In this document: positions 18,394-26,806 of the stretch, in pieces
Numbering within the stretch: position 1 is the stretch's first letter
Layout: each line of letters begins with the position of its first letter
From: Pantoea sp. Ap-967
GTDB taxonomy: Bacteria; Pseudomonadota; Gammaproteobacteria; Pseudomonadales; Pseudomonadaceae
DNA: 64,000 bases
Assembly: GCF_011752565.1 (NCBI RefSeq)
Contig: NZ_VWXK01000001.1
Location: forward strand, 372,001-436,000
Reading direction: 5' to 3'
Notes under the pieces: generated by a model
Databases searched by the model: none
Told to the model about the DNA's origin: nothing
What the model saw: the letters and a program-made list of their open reading frames with translations, nothing else
Program-made: the position numbers and the translations under genes

Positions 18394-19200
18394 TCAACCT
18401 CCCTGGTGCAGCGTTTGGAAGATCATCTCGATCTGGCCCTCCATCATTGAAACCCCCGGGTGCGTCTGGCAGCCCTGGCGCTTGGCCGCTTGCAACAGCG
18501 GCGTCAGCGCAGGCTCCATGATGATTTCTGCAACAACCTGGCCAGCCTCCAGGCGGGAGGCGTCACACGGTAGCTCATCACCTTCGCGCATGCCCAGCGA
18601 GGTGGCGTTGACGACCAAATCATGTTCGCTGGGGTTATCCGTGCCTACCGCAGTGCCAAGGGCGGGATAGGCCTCGGCCAGCCGCTCCAGCAACTGCCGT
18701 GCTTTGGCCGGAGTGCGGTTGTACACCGTCAGGCTGCGCACACCCGCCTGCGCCAGGGCGAAGGCGATCGCACAGGCCGCCCCCCCTGCCCCAGCCAGGT
18801 ACACCGACAAGCCGGCAGGCTCGATACCGCCCAGCCTTAGCCCGGCGACGAAACCCAGGCCATCGAGGTTATGCCCGTGCAGGCGGCCATCGCTGCTGCG
18901 GGTAACGACATTGGCTGCCCCAACCTGGCGCACCGCATCGGAAACCGTATCGCAATATTCCACCACCGCCGACTTGTGCGGCACGGTCACCACGAAGCCG
19001 CCAAGGCTCTGCGATGCCCGCAACCCTTCGACCACCCGCCCAAGGTCGGCCGGTGCGACCTGCAACGGCACCAGCACACTGTTTTCGCCCCGCTCGCTGG
19101 CCAGCCGGTTCACCGCCTGCGGCGACTTCACTTGCGCGATGGGGTCGGCGAGGATGGCAAAGACACGCGTGGTGCCACTGATTGCTGCACGGTCATCCAT
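18394..19200 (-). CDS. Shikimate/quinate dehydrogenase-like protein (AroE family)
   Basis: A 268-residue AroE-family enzyme: substrate half with DPIAQVKSPQ and the catalytic Lys in VTVPHKSAV, then NNLDG-like HNLDGLGF, NADP-fold GAGGAACAIAFALAQ and VNATSLGM. The first motif DPIAQVKSP differs from the biosynthetic G-PI-HS-SP, where the Ser that contacts the shikimate carboxylate lies; here the position is VKS. That suggests a catabolic or divergent member rather than the housekeeping AroE. Its place in a betaine-type array is unexplained. Confidence 0.8.
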   Translation of the reverse strand: MDDRAAISGTTRVFAILADPIAQVKSPQAVNRLASERGENSVLVPLQVAPADLGRVVEGLRASQSLGGFVVTVPHKSAVVEYCDTVSDAVRQVGAANVVTRSSDGRLHGHNLDGLGFVAGLRLGGIEPAGLSVYLAGAGGAACAIAFALAQAGVRSLTVYNRTPAKARQLLERLAEAYPALGTAVGTDNPSEHDLVVNATSLGMREGDELPCDASRLEAGQVVAEIIMEPALTPLLQAAKRQGCQTHPGVSMMEGQIEMIFQTLHQGG

Positions 19201-19234
19201 GGTGTTCTCCTTGTGGGCTGCGAATCCGCGTGGT

Positions 19235-19840
19235 TCAGGCGACCGAGCGTTCGGTACTGATGCTCATGCGCTCGTCACCCACATACCGTGGGTCGAAGGC
19301 CGGGCGGGTGAAAATGCGCCGCACCATCGGCTCGAAGTGTTCGAGCGGGAAGGTCGGGTAGTCCGGGTCGAACGACGCCTGGTCCCAGGCTTCGCAGAAG
19401 TGCACGCAGCTCTGGTAATACGGGTGGTCCTTGTAGATGTCCCGCTCGTTGGGGTCGCCGCCGAAGAAGTGCACGTAGTAGAAGTTCTGGAACAGGCCGT
19501 GGTAGTTGATGACCCAGGTGACTTCCGCCCGCACGTAGGGGCGAATGATCGAGGCGGCATACTGCGAATGGTTGTAGGGCGCCAGTTCATCGCCCAGGTC
19601 ATGAATCAGCGCGGCGACGATCATCTCTTCGTCGGCGCCGTCGTTTTCGGCGCGCGTGGCGGTTTGCAGCGAATGTTGCAGGCGGTCGATCTGGTAGCCG
19701 CTCAGCGAGTTCTCCAGGCCACGCAGGCAGGCCAGGATACGGTCCGGCAGCAGGGTGGCGAAGTCTGCCTCCAGCTGGTGGAGCATTTCATATTCTTCTT
19801 TGACGCCGTCTTTCATCTGGCGGAACGAAACGCTTTGCAT
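19235..19840 (-). CDS. HD-domain oxygenase-like protein, PhnZ family
   Basis: A 201-residue HD protein; the ATG at 19840 has GGAGGG just upstream. The metal ligands line up with PhnZ, a mixed-valence diiron oxygenase that cleaves the C-P bond of hydroxylated aminoethylphosphonate: H56 (LQHSLQ), H80 and D81 (LIHDLG), H91 (YNHSQ), H114 (NYHGL) and D153 (EAWD). The context after the last ligand, AWD then PLEHFEPM, resembles PhnZ AWDE...PEHYRKM. Tyr49 sits seven residues before H56, where PhnZ has its amine-binding Glu27. It could instead be a phosphohydrolase, as HD proteins are usually labelled. Confidence 0.75.
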   Translation of the reverse strand: MQSVSFRQMKDGVKEEYEMLHQLEADFATLLPDRILACLRGLENSLSGYQIDRLQHSLQTATRAENDGADEEMIVAALIHDLGDELAPYNHSQYAASIIRPYVRAEVTWVINYHGLFQNFYYVHFFGGDPNERDIYKDHPYYQSCVHFCEAWDQASFDPDYPTFPLEHFEPMVRRIFTRPAFDPRYVGDERMSISTERSVA

Positions 19841-19976
19841 CACACCCTCCATTGTTCTTATGGCTGCAGGCGCCCGCGCCCTTTTCAATCGCGGGCGCGC
19901 CCGGCAGGCTAATCAAGTGGTTCAATCAGTCAAACGTGTTACCCAGCATTGGCGTGGTGCTGGCAGCGCCCGGCGG

Positions 19977-20525
19977 TCAGGCCATGTCAACGCTGTACTG
20001 GTATTCAAACGCTGTGATGTAGTGCCGGTACTGTTCGGCGTTGTCGCGCAGGGCGTCGTCGCCAATATCACCAATGCCGCTGAGGAAATACCCGGGGCGG
20101 TAGTGCATGTCGATACGAAACGCCAGCACCTCGAACGGGCTGGTGAGCTCTTCGAGCGTGCGCCCGTAGCGCCCCTGCGTTTGGTAATCCGAGGCCTTCG
20201 ACCAGGTTGAAACGGCGATGCTCAGCGTCTTGCCGGCCACCGCCTTGCCGCTGCCGTAGGCCCAGCCGTCGGCGAACACATCGTCGATCCACTGCTTGAG
20301 CAGCGCCGGGCAGTTGTACCACTGCATCGGGAACTGCAGGACGATGCGCTCATGGGCCTCGATCAGTTGCTGCTCGGCGGCGATGTCGATCCTGCCATCC
20401 GGGTAACGCCCGTACAGGTCGACCACCGTAACCCCCGGCTGCCCTTGCAGGGCGTTGTACCAGGCGGCATTGATGCGCGAGCTGGAAAGGTCCGGGTGTG
20501 CGACCACTACCAATGTCTTTGCCAA
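19977..20525 (-). CDS. NAD(P)H-dependent flavin oxidoreductase (flavodoxin fold, KefF/MdaB-like)
   Basis: A 182-residue flavodoxin-like quinone reductase. Typical marks are the start VVVAHPDLSSSRIN, the QFPMQWYNCPALLKQWIDDVF stretch that shapes the flavin site, and GYFLSGIGDI near the end. It probably reduces quinones or supplies reduced flavin. It lies between the aldehyde dehydrogenase and the HD oxygenase gene; it could keep the HD diiron centre reduced, which is only a guess. Confidence 0.78.
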   Translation of the reverse strand: MAKTLVVVAHPDLSSSRINAAWYNALQGQPGVTVVDLYGRYPDGRIDIAAEQQLIEAHERIVLQFPMQWYNCPALLKQWIDDVFADGWAYGSGKAVAGKTLSIAVSTWSKASDYQTQGRYGRTLEELTSPFEVLAFRIDMHYRPGYFLSGIGDIGDDALRDNAEQYRHYITAFEYQYSVDMA

Positions 20526-20614
20526 AATCTACCTCCTTGCCTACCGCAAAACGGCTGACTGCGTTGTATTCGGGCAAGCTCGATGGCCGCCACGCGGCCA
20601 TCGAGCCGGGCCAC

Positions 20615-22090
20615 TTACTTGATGTACCAGCCCCATGCATCGTTGCTGGTGTAGGCGGTGATCTGCTTGGTTTCCAGGTAGTTTTCCAGGCCCCACTTGC
20701 CCAGTTCGCGGCCGATGCCGGACTGCTTGTAGCCACCCCAAGGCGCTTCGGTGAAGGTCGGCTGCGAGCAGTTGATCCAGACGATGCCGGCACGCAGGGC
20801 CTGGGCCACGCGCTCCGAACGCTCGGCATCGGTGGTCATCACCGCAGCGGCCAGGCCGTAGCGGCTGTCATTGGCCAGCGCCACGGCCTCTTGCTCAGTG
20901 GCGAAGCGGCGCACGCAAACCACTGGGCCGAAGATCTCTTCCTTCCAGGCGTGGCTGCTCAGCGGTACTTCGGTGAGGATGGTGGGCTGGAAGTAGTAGC
21001 CCTTGCCCAGCGCGGCCGGGCGAGCGCCGCCGGTCACCACTTGGGCACCGTCTTCCTGGGCACGCACCACTGCCGCGTTGACCTGGTCGTATTGCTGCCG
21101 GGAAACCAGCGGGCCGAGCAACACGCCCTGCTCCAGGCCGTCGCCGATGGTGATCTTGCGGGCCTCCTCGGTCAGGCGCGCGAGCAGCTTGTCGTACACG
21201 CCCTCCTGCACCAGCACCCGTGAGGTGGCCGAGCAGACCTGGCCCTGGTTCCAGAAGATGCCGAACATGATCCACTCGACCGCGTTCTCGATGTCGGCAT
21301 CGTCGAACACCAGCAGCGGCGACTTGCCGCCCAGCTCCAGGCTCACCCGTTTGATGTCCTTGGCGGCCTCGGCCATGATGTGCGAGCCGATCTTGCCGGA
21401 GCCGGTGAAGGCCAGCTTGTCTACCTGCGGGTGCGTCACCAGCGCCTGCCCGGCCTCGCCGCCCAGGCCAGTGACGATGTTCAGCACACCGGCAGGCAGC
21501 TCGGCCTGCTGCGCAATCGCCGCCAGTTCCAGGGCAGTGAGCGAGGTGTTCTCGGCCGGCTTGAGCACGATGGTGCAGCCAGCGGCCAACGCCGGGGCGA
21601 CCTTCCAGGCCGCCATCAGCAGCGGGTAGTTCCACGGGATGATCCCGCCCACTACGCCCACGGCTTCTTTCACCACCTTGGTGCGGAAACGGTCGTCGGA
21701 AATCGCCAGGTCGGCGCTGCTGTCGCTGTCCAGCTGCTCAGCCAGGCCTGCGTAGAAATCGAAGCACCCCGCCGCATCGCCAATGTCCCAACGGGCTTCA
21801 GGCAGCGGCTTGCCGTTGTCCAGCACTTCAAGCTTGGCCAGCTCTTCGGAGCGTTCACGGATCAGCTCGGCGATACGCCGCAGGTACACCGCACGCTGCG
21901 CGCCGGTGGTTTGCGGCCAGCCATCCAGGTCGAAGGCCCGGCGCGCCGCGCGCACCGCCAGGTCGATGTCTTGCGCGCCCCCTTTGGGAATGGCGTGGAT
22001 GACTTCCTCGGTGGCCGGGTTGATGACATCCAGGGTGCCCTTGCTGACGGGATCGGCCCATTGACCATCGATGTAAAGTTGAGTGCGCAT
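20615..22090 (-). CDS. Aldehyde dehydrogenase (betaine-aldehyde dehydrogenase type)
   Basis: A 491-residue NAD(P)-dependent aldehyde dehydrogenase. The ATG at 22090 has GGGAG nine bases upstream. Visible are the glutamate motif LELGGKSP, the catalytic cysteine in FWNQGQVCSATSR, and NYPLLMAAWKVAPALAAGC at the cofactor site. FWNQGQVC is the form seen in betaine-aldehyde and amino-aldehyde dehydrogenases. In this array it would oxidise an aldehyde released from the quaternary amine, for example after oxygenase cleavage. Confidence 0.87.
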   Translation of the reverse strand: MRTQLYIDGQWADPVSKGTLDVINPATEEVIHAIPKGGAQDIDLAVRAARRAFDLDGWPQTTGAQRAVYLRRIAELIRERSEELAKLEVLDNGKPLPEARWDIGDAAGCFDFYAGLAEQLDSDSSADLAISDDRFRTKVVKEAVGVVGGIIPWNYPLLMAAWKVAPALAAGCTIVLKPAENTSLTALELAAIAQQAELPAGVLNIVTGLGGEAGQALVTHPQVDKLAFTGSGKIGSHIMAEAAKDIKRVSLELGGKSPLLVFDDADIENAVEWIMFGIFWNQGQVCSATSRVLVQEGVYDKLLARLTEEARKITIGDGLEQGVLLGPLVSRQQYDQVNAAVVRAQEDGAQVVTGGARPAALGKGYYFQPTILTEVPLSSHAWKEEIFGPVVCVRRFATEQEAVALANDSRYGLAAAVMTTDAERSERVAQALRAGIVWINCSQPTFTEAPWGGYKQSGIGRELGKWGLENYLETKQITAYTSNDAWGWYIK

Positions 22091-22139
22091 GCTTACTCCC
22101 AATTTCGTGTGTATGAACGACTGCTACTGCGGGTGCCAA

Positions 22140-22976
22140 TCAATGCTTGAGGAAACGTGCCGGGACGGTGCCGCGGCACACCCGGTCAATGATCAGCGCA
22201 AGAATCACGATGGCCAGGCTGGCCCGCACGCCAAGCCCGAACTCCATGCGGCTGAGCCCGCGTGTGACCTCCGAGCCCAGGCCCCCGGCGCCGACCAGGC
22301 CTGCCAGTACCACCATCGCCAACGACAGCAGCACGCATTGGTTGACCCCAACCAGCAGGGTCGGCAATGCCGAGGGCAGCTCGATCTTCCAGAAGATTTC
22401 CCGTGGCCGGGCGCCGATCGCCGCGCCGAGTTCCAGGCGGTTGCTGGGGATCTGGTTCATGGCCAGGATGGTCAGGCGGATCATCGGCGGGATGCCGAAG
22501 ATGATCGTGGCCAGCAACGCCGGAACCGCCCCGAGCCCGAACAGCACCACGGCAGGCACCAGGTACACCCAGGGCGGCATGGTCTGCATCACGTCCAGGA
22601 TCGGCCGGGCGCCAGCCTTCAGGCGCTCGCTGCGCGACAGCAGCACGCCAAGGACGATGCCGATCGACAGCGAGAACGCCACCGCCACGGCGATCAGCGC
22701 GATGGTGTTCACCGCTGGCTGCCACATGCCAAGCGCCAGGCAGCAGGCCAGCCCGCCGAGCGTCATCAGCCCGACGCGCCAGCCGGCAACCAGTGCGCAC
22801 AGCAATGACAAGGCAGCGATGACGACAGGCGCCGAGGCCAGGTTCAACACCGTGACAATGGCACTGATGAACAGATCGAAGAACTGTGCTATCGCCATGA
22901 AGACAGCGTGAAAGTTGCTGTTCAGGTAAGACAGGAACGGCGCCACGGCAGAGCCTGGCGATACGCTGATGTCCAT
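22140..22976 (-). CDS. Betaine-type ABC transporter permease (OpuAB/ProW-like)
   Basis: A 278-residue permease with about six hydrophobic segments and the family motif ELGAAIGARPREIFWKIELP, the loop that touches the ATPase. The start ATG overlaps the stop of the first permease gene by one base (TGATG); the longer frame from 23003 lies inside that gene. With its paralogue it forms the membrane channel of the quaternary-amine importer. Confidence 0.87.
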   Translation of the reverse strand: MDISVSPGSAVAPFLSYLNSNFHAVFMAIAQFFDLFISAIVTVLNLASAPVVIAALSLLCALVAGWRVGLMTLGGLACCLALGMWQPAVNTIALIAVAVAFSLSIGIVLGVLLSRSERLKAGARPILDVMQTMPPWVYLVPAVVLFGLGAVPALLATIIFGIPPMIRLTILAMNQIPSNRLELGAAIGARPREIFWKIELPSALPTLLVGVNQCVLLSLAMVVLAGLVGAGGLGSEVTRGLSRMEFGLGVRASLAIVILALIIDRVCRGTVPARFLKH

Positions 22977-23815
22977 CACACGGCTCCTTTTTCGGTGGTG
23001 CACATGGCCTGGGAAATGCGGTCAAGCACAATGGTCAGGATGACGATGGCGATCCCGGCGTTCACCGCCAGGTCGATCTTCAGGGTGCGCACCGCCTCGT
23101 AGATGGTTTGCCCCAGGCCACCGGACCCTGCGATACCGGCAATCACCACCATGCCAAAACTGAGCATCAGGCTTTGGTTGATGCCCGCCAGGATCGACGG
23201 GATGGCAAACGGCAGGCGAATCTTCATGACCTGCGAGGCCGTTTTCATGCCCACCGCCGAACCCAGCTCGCAATACTGCACCGGGGTCATGAACACGCCG
23301 TGGGCGGTGAGGCGCAGCGCCGGTGGAATGGCCACCAGGCACGTGGCCCAGATTGCCGTGGCAGGGCCATAGCCCAGCAAGGCGATACCCGGCAGCAGGA
23401 AGATGTAGGGGGGCATCGTCTGGATGAAGTCCAGCACCAGCTCGGCGCCGTGCTTCCACCTGGCCGACAGCCCCACCACCACCCCCGCCGGAATGGCGAT
23501 GAGCAAGGCCAGCAGCGTTGAACTGAACACCAAGGTCAGGGTTGCCATGGTTTCGGTCCACAAGCCCATCGCCTGGCACAGCCATAAACCGGCAACCGCA
23601 GTGGCCGCGAACAACAGCCCCACGACCCGCCAGCCGATCAGCGCCACCACCAGCACAACCGCCCACCACGGCGCGAACATCAGCAGCGTGTTGATCGCCC
23701 CATAGGCGCTGTCCATGGCCGTGCTCATGGCGTTGAAGAACCCGGCACCTTCGTCGATCAACCACGCCAGCGATGTGTCGATGGTCGAATCAAATGTATC
23801 GATGATTGCAGTCAT
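22976..23815 (-). CDS. Betaine-type ABC transporter permease (OpuAB/ProW-like)
   Basis: A 279-residue permease, paralogous to the next gene, with DFIQTMPPYIFLLPGIALLGYG and the coupling loop ELGSAVGMKTASQVMKIRLP. The long hydrophilic start (DTFDSTIDTSLAWLIDEGAGF) before the first membrane segment is typical of ProW-like subunits with a periplasmic or interfacial N terminus. Start lies 38 bases after the ATPase stop. Confidence 0.87.
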   Translation of the reverse strand: MTAIIDTFDSTIDTSLAWLIDEGAGFFNAMSTAMDSAYGAINTLLMFAPWWAVVLVVALIGWRVVGLLFAATAVAGLWLCQAMGLWTETMATLTLVFSSTLLALLIAIPAGVVVGLSARWKHGAELVLDFIQTMPPYIFLLPGIALLGYGPATAIWATCLVAIPPALRLTAHGVFMTPVQYCELGSAVGMKTASQVMKIRLPFAIPSILAGINQSLMLSFGMVVIAGIAGSGGLGQTIYEAVRTLKIDLAVNAGIAIVILTIVLDRISQAMCTTEKGAV

Positions 23816-23853
23816 GAACGCCTCCTCCCATAACCCGTTGCAGTTGCCATGAG

Positions 23854-24942
23854 TTATGCCAGGTCAAGCCCGCGCACCGCCCTGAGCAGGGTTTCGCGGC
23901 AGACCGTTCCGACGATTCGACCATGTTCCTTGATCGCGACCACTTCTTCGCACTTGCCCACGGCAATGTCGATCAAGGTTTCAAGGTCGGCATCGATGTT
24001 GACGCTGACCAGTGCGTCCAGCGAACGACCGCCGAATTGGGCAAGGTCGTGGTTGTCGATGCGCTTGAGCATCGAGTACGCCTTGAGCAACTTCAGCCGC
24101 GAGATACCTTCCATGAAGCTGGCCACGTAGTCGTCCGCCGGGTTGAGCACCACCTCCTCGGGCGTGCCGACCTGGATCATCCGCCCCTCTTTCATGATCG
24201 CGATGCGGTCACCGATACGGATCGCTTCGTCGATGTCGTGGGTAATGAAAATGGTGGTTTTGCGCAGGTCCGTGGAGAGCTTCTTGAATTCGACCTGCAA
24301 CTGCTTGCGAATCAAGGGGTCGAGCGCGCTGAACGGCTCGTCCATCAACAGCACGTCAGGGTCGGCGGCCAGCGCCCGGGCAATGCCCACCCGTTGCTGC
24401 ATGCCGCCAGACAGCTCCTGGGGGTAGCGATTGGCCCAGTTGCCCAGGCCCACTTTGTCCAGCGCATCCTGGCCCTTGCGCAAGGCTTCCTGCTTGTTCA
24501 TGCCCTGCACTTCCAGGGGCAACACGACGTTTTGCAGCACCGTGCGATAAGGCAGCAGCGCCACGTTCTGGAACACCATGCCGATCTTGCGTGAACGCAG
24601 GTCGCGCAGCTCGGCGGGGGTCATCTTGCAGATATCCCGACCATGGATGAGCACTTCACCGCAGGTGGGGTCGATCAGCCGGTTGAAGTGGCGAATCAGC
24701 GTCGACTTGCCGCTGCCTGACAAACCGATGATGCAGAAGGTTTCACCTTCGTTCACCGAGAACGTCGCATCCGCCACTGCCACCACCGAACCGTGCTTGT
24801 CGAGCAACGCATCCTTGCCTTCGGTGAACCGTTTTGCAGCATCGACAGCTGCAGGGCTTTGGTTGCCAAAAATCTTCCATACACCACGGCATTCCACAAT
24901 CGGGGATGCCGCCACATGAGTGGGTCGAGTAATCATGTTCAT
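23854..24942 (-). CDS. Betaine-type ABC transporter ATPase with CBS domain (OpuAA/ProV-like)
   Basis: A 362-residue ATPase; I chose the ATG at 24942 (MNMITRPTH, GGATAGG upstream) although the frame is open to 25065. It has VWKIFGNQS at the start, Walker A GLSGSGKST, signature LSGGMQQRVGIARAL, Walker B VLLMDEPFSALDPLIR and a C-terminal CBS-like part. This is the ProV/OpuAA layout, in which the CBS domain senses ionic strength or ligand. It pairs with the two permeases downstream and the binding protein upstream. Confidence 0.9.
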   Translation of the reverse strand: MNMITRPTHVAASPIVECRGVWKIFGNQSPAAVDAAKRFTEGKDALLDKHGSVVAVADATFSVNEGETFCIIGLSGSGKSTLIRHFNRLIDPTCGEVLIHGRDICKMTPAELRDLRSRKIGMVFQNVALLPYRTVLQNVVLPLEVQGMNKQEALRKGQDALDKVGLGNWANRYPQELSGGMQQRVGIARALAADPDVLLMDEPFSALDPLIRKQLQVEFKKLSTDLRKTTIFITHDIDEAIRIGDRIAIMKEGRMIQVGTPEEVVLNPADDYVASFMEGISRLKLLKAYSMLKRIDNHDLAQFGGRSLDALVSVNIDADLETLIDIAVGKCEEVVAIKEHGRIVGTVCRETLLRAVRGLDLA

Positions 24943-25010
24943 AGGCCTATCCGGAAGTTGATTATTCTTGTTACCGGCCGGGTGCCAGCGAGGCGCTCGG
25001 CCGGGTTGCA

Positions 25011-25859
25011 TCACTTGCTCGACATCTGCGCCCACTTTCCGGCGAGGGGCTGATTGTCCTTCCACCAGGTATCCACGGCCTGTTCCATCGTGGCACCACC
25101 CTTGACTGCACCGGTCATGCGGGTGATGTCATCGATTGGCACATAGATGCTGGCTACCGCTTCACGCAGGCCCGGGTTGCCAGCCGAGAAGCCCTTCTTG
25201 GCAATCCAGTAGTACGTCTGCGGCGGGGCGAAGACATGTTTTGGATCTTCCAGGAACTTCACGTTGTAGCGCTCGGCCATCCACGACGGCTTCCACAAGG
25301 CCACGGCAATCGGTTGCTTGCGCTCCAACGCCGACTGCAGCTGGGCAGCCATGGCAGCGGTGCTGCCATCGACCACGTCGTACTGCAGGCCATACGTCTT
25401 CACCGCATCGCCCACCTCGCGCATCAGCCCAGACCCAGGCTCGATACCGATCACCTTGCCGCCGGTCTGGTCCTTGACCGTGTTCAACTCTTCAACCGAG
25501 TTGATCGCCATGTAGTCAGGCACCGCAATCCCTTGAAGCAAGCCATGGGACACGACCGACACTTTCTCCAGCCGCTGCTTGTTCTTCGTCCAATAGTCGT
25601 AGGCGACGTAATTGATCATCGAAACCAGCAGGTCGACATCACCGCGGGCCAACGCGCTGTACGCAATGCCCGTCTCGGAGAAGTTCACCACTTCAACCTT
25701 GTAATTCTCTTGCTCAAGAAAATGCTTGCTGATGAGGGAGATGGCCTGGACATCTTCATAGACCATCGCCCCGATCTTTATGACCTTTTCATCGGCATTC
25801 GCGAGGCTTGAGAAAACGATAAAAGCAAGGACTGCAAACAATCTGTAGAAAACACGCAT
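25011..25859 (-). CDS. Betaine-type ABC transporter substrate-binding protein (OpuAC), copy 2
   Basis: A 282-residue paralogue of the binding protein at 15897-16745, same length, with signal peptide cleaved near LANADEK. The start ATG at 25859 has GGAG upstream. Long blocks are shared (SVVSHGL-QGI, GIEPGSG-MR, PPQTYYWIAKKGFS). The N-terminal cage differs: MVYED replaces LPWED, and FSETG replaces FPDWG, so two tryptophans are lost. The ligand may therefore be different or smaller. It heads the ABC transporter genes, 68 bases before the ATPase. Confidence 0.88.
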   Translation of the reverse strand: MRVFYRLFAVLAFIVFSSLANADEKVIKIGAMVYEDVQAISLISKHFLEQENYKVEVVNFSETGIAYSALARGDVDLLVSMINYVAYDYWTKNKQRLEKVSVVSHGLLQGIAVPDYMAINSVEELNTVKDQTGGKVIGIEPGSGLMREVGDAVKTYGLQYDVVDGSTAAMAAQLQSALERKQPIAVALWKPSWMAERYNVKFLEDPKHVFAPPQTYYWIAKKGFSAGNPGLREAVASIYVPIDDITRMTGAVKGGATMEQAVDTWWKDNQPLAGKWAQMSSK

Positions 25860-25913
25860 GGCCATCTCCGGATTCTGCAAAGTACCGCTTTATTGTTTTT
25901 CCAGCCTGCAGGC

Positions 25914-26789
25914 TCAGCCGTTCAGCAGCGGTTGCAAGGCGGCTTTGAGCACCGTGGCTTCCTGTTCGGAGATCGCGCGCTGCGGCCTGCGCAGGTTGCC
26001 GGTGCCGAAACCGCGCAGGTGGGCGGCGTAGAGCACGGACGGGATGTAGTTGGTGGTCTGGATCAGCAGCAGCGATGGCAGCATCTTGTTCCACAGCGCC
26101 AGGGCTTCTTCGTACTGTTTCTCCTGAACGAAGTTGAACAGTTGCACGGTTTCGCGCGGCATGTAGTTCGCCGCGCCCCAGATGGCGCCCTTGGTGCCGG
26201 CCAGGAAGGCATACAGGGCAATGGTGTCGCAGCCGTTGAGCACGCCGCCGCCGCTCTGGATGTACTGCTGGTGGATGGTGAAGTCACCACCGCTGTCCTT
26301 GATGTAGTTGAAGTTCTTCAATTCCTGCAGGCGCGACAGCAACTCGGGCGATACCGAAATCTGGGTCGATTGCGGGATGTTGTAGCCCACGATGTCGATG
26401 CTCACGGCTGCATCGATTTCGCGGTAGAACGCGAACAGGCCGTCGTCGTCGGTTGGGCCTTCGAAGTACGGTGGCAGGATCATCAGCGCATCGGCGCCGG
26501 CTTTTTCTGCATGGCGGGAACGGCGAATGACTTCATCGACGTTGAGCGCAGACGTTTGGCAAATGACATTGACGCGGCCATTGATGCGCTTGATGCCGAC
26601 CTCGTACAGCTTGTTGCATTCGGCTTCGGTGAGGTATGGGTGCTGGCCGCTGCCGGCACCCAGTACCAGGCCGTGAACGCCCGCTTCGATGTACTGCTCG
26701 ATCAGCGTCTCGTAGGCGTTGTAGTCGACTTCACCACGGTCGTTGAAGGTGGTTTGCATCGCAAGGTTGATACCAATCAGATTTGCCAT
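25914..26789 (-). CDS. Dihydrodipicolinate synthase/N-acetylneuraminate lyase family protein
   Basis: A 291-residue class I aldolase-fold enzyme. The Schiff-base lysine lies in NYIKDSGGD and the catalytic Tyr in YNIPQ. The loop that is GTTGE in DapA reads GAGSGQHPYLTEAE here, so it is not the lysine-biosynthesis enzyme. Relatives are lyases or deaminases of keto acids and cyclic imino acids. The start has AGGAG eight bases upstream. It lies between the FAD oxidoreductase and the binding protein, 33 bases from the former's stop side. Confidence 0.82.
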   Translation of the reverse strand: MANLIGINLAMQTTFNDRGEVDYNAYETLIEQYIEAGVHGLVLGAGSGQHPYLTEAECNKLYEVGIKRINGRVNVICQTSALNVDEVIRRSRHAEKAGADALMILPPYFEGPTDDDGLFAFYREIDAAVSIDIVGYNIPQSTQISVSPELLSRLQELKNFNYIKDSGGDFTIHQQYIQSGGGVLNGCDTIALYAFLAGTKGAIWGAANYMPRETVQLFNFVQEKQYEEALALWNKMLPSLLLIQTTNYIPSVLYAAHLRGFGTGNLRRPQRAISEQEATVLKAALQPLLNG

Positions 26790-26806
26790 TGCCACTTCTC
26801 CTGTTT

